NCBI GenBank assembly: GCA_001898165.1
Contig: MKTD01000069.1
Coordinates: 1 to 32,634 of the forward strand
Direction of reading: 5' to 3'
Source of the DNA: Bacteroidia bacterium 43-41
GTDB taxonomy: Bacteria; Bacteroidota; Bacteroidia; Bacteroidales; Dysgonomonadaceae
DNA: 32,634 nucleotides
Shown here: piece by piece, positions 31,998-32,634 of the stretch
Position numbering within the stretch: position 1 is the stretch's first letter
Layout: each line of letters starts with the position of its first letter
Position numbers and translations under genes: made by a program
Notes under the pieces: model-generated
Databases searched by the model: none
Told to the model about the DNA's origin: nothing
Seen by the model: only the letters and a program-made list of their open reading frames with translations

Positions 31998-32630
31998 ATG
32001 AACTCAAAAAAAATTATTCTTCTGTTTATTTCATTATTTATCATTACCTCCAATCCCTTTAGGTTAGAAGCAAGAGATAGCCCATACACCTCGAAAGGAA
32101 CAGGGCCTAAATACTGGATTGCCTATGAATATTGTTACGACAATGATGTACCAATTACTGAAGACCTTTGGAAATCAAATATCGATTGGATCGATAAAAA
32201 TTTTAAAGCCTACGGCTACGATATGATCTGTAACGATGGGTGGATAGAAGGAGCCCAGACCATTAACGAAAATGGATTTATAACCAAATACAACAGTAAT
32301 TGGGCAAATGGCTTTCTATACTGGTCGAAATACCTGAAAGCCAAAAACCTGAAAATGGGAGTTTATTATAATCCCATGTGGCTAACACGGACTGCATACG
32401 AAAAGAACGTCTTGGTAAAAAATACAAACCATCGTGCACGTAATATTGTCGGTCAGAAAGCCTTTAATAATGATTTATATTGGGTAGATGTAGAAAAACC
32501 CGGTGCAAAAGAATGGATCCAGGGGTACGTCGATTATTTCAAAAAAATGGGTGTAACCAGCATTCAGAAATACAGCAAAAATGGCAATGGGCGTGCAGCA
32601 AATTTAGCAACAGCCGTACAACATAATTAG
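31998..32630 (+). CDS. Truncated exported clan GH-D (alpha-galactosidase-like) glycosidase
   Basis: 210 residues from the ATG at 31998 (MNSKKIILLF). Signal peptide to about residue 26. The body looks like the first half of a GH27/GH36-type barrel: YWIAYEYCYDNDVPITED, then GYDMICNDGWIEG (the usual place of the GYxyIxxDDGW strand) and YLKAKNLKMGVYYNPMW, and WVDVEKPGAKEWIQGYVDYF. After FKKMGVT the resemblance ends: the strand that should bear the nucleophile (KYD or RxD) reads SIQKYSKNGNG, and the frame stops at 32630, 4 bases before the window end. A complete enzyme would be at least 350 residues. So it is a truncated gene, a recent rearrangement or an assembly edge error. Confidence 0.6.
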   Translation: MNSKKIILLFISLFIITSNPFRLEARDSPYTSKGTGPKYWIAYEYCYDNDVPITEDLWKSNIDWIDKNFKAYGYDMICNDGWIEGAQTINENGFITKYNSNWANGFLYWSKYLKAKNLKMGVYYNPMWLTRTAYEKNVLVKNTNHRARNIVGQKAFNNDLYWVDVEKPGAKEWIQGYVDYFKKMGVTSIQKYSKNGNGRAANLATAVQHN

Positions 32631-32634
32631 CAAC

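Overview
The window looks like a chromosomal piece of a Bacteroidetes bacterium, most likely order Bacteroidales. Reasons: the division/cell-wall (dcw) gene order typical of that phylum, a SusC/SusD pair with a SusE/F-type lipoprotein, several Bacteroidetes-type -7 promoter elements (TAnnTTTG), and a pair of glycine-lipid acyltransferases. Closer placement cannot be made from the sequence alone.

Left half (about 1-16,940, all minus strand): one compact run of fifteen genes, in transcription order mraZ, rsmH, ftsL, ftsI (PASTA-bearing PBP), murE, mraY, murD, ftsW, murG, murC, ftsQ, ftsA, ftsZ, a YqeY-family gene and an exported creatininase-family gene. It ends in a perfect 36-bp palindromic terminator. 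Several pairs overlap by 4 bp or abut. The cluster builds UDP-MurNAc-peptide (MurC, D, E), lipid I/II (MraY, MurG) and the divisome (FtsZ, A, Q, L, W, I). No murF, murB or ddl lies in it. Four gene junctions carry short arrays of 7-bp units that run over stop or start codons.

Centre (16,939-17,181): a divergent AT-rich control region. Facing mraZ it holds GTGG-containing repeats with a 10-bp step that look like a MraZ operator. Facing right it holds a promoter for a two-gene unit (17,182-19,016) resembling glsA/glsB, which make N- and O-acylated glycine lipids.

Right half (19,017-31,740, all plus strand): a starch/alpha-glucan utilisation locus. A control region with TGCAA-N4-TTGCA boxes precedes susC-like, susD-like and one SusF-length starch-binding lipoprotein gene, then a terminator, a SusA-like GH13 enzyme (periplasmic by prediction), a MITE-like intergenic element with a terminator, and a 789-residue GH13 lipoprotein that probably takes the surface-amylase role of SusG. 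A SusR-like membrane-spanning regulator follows. Expected flow: surface amylase and SusD/F-type proteins capture and cut glucan, SusC imports it, the SusA-like enzyme degrades oligosaccharides in the periplasm, and the regulator senses the products.

The last gene (31,998-32,630) starts like an exported clan GH-D (alpha-galactosidase-like) enzyme but stops after 210 residues, losing family resemblance just where the catalytic aspartate should lie. It is either broken or an assembly edge artefact. No tRNA, rRNA, CRISPR array, transposase or phage gene was seen. I found no clearly new multi-gene system. The most unusual items are the heptamer arrays in dcw junctions, the exported creatininase-family gene, the operator cluster before susC, the MITE-like element and the truncated last gene.
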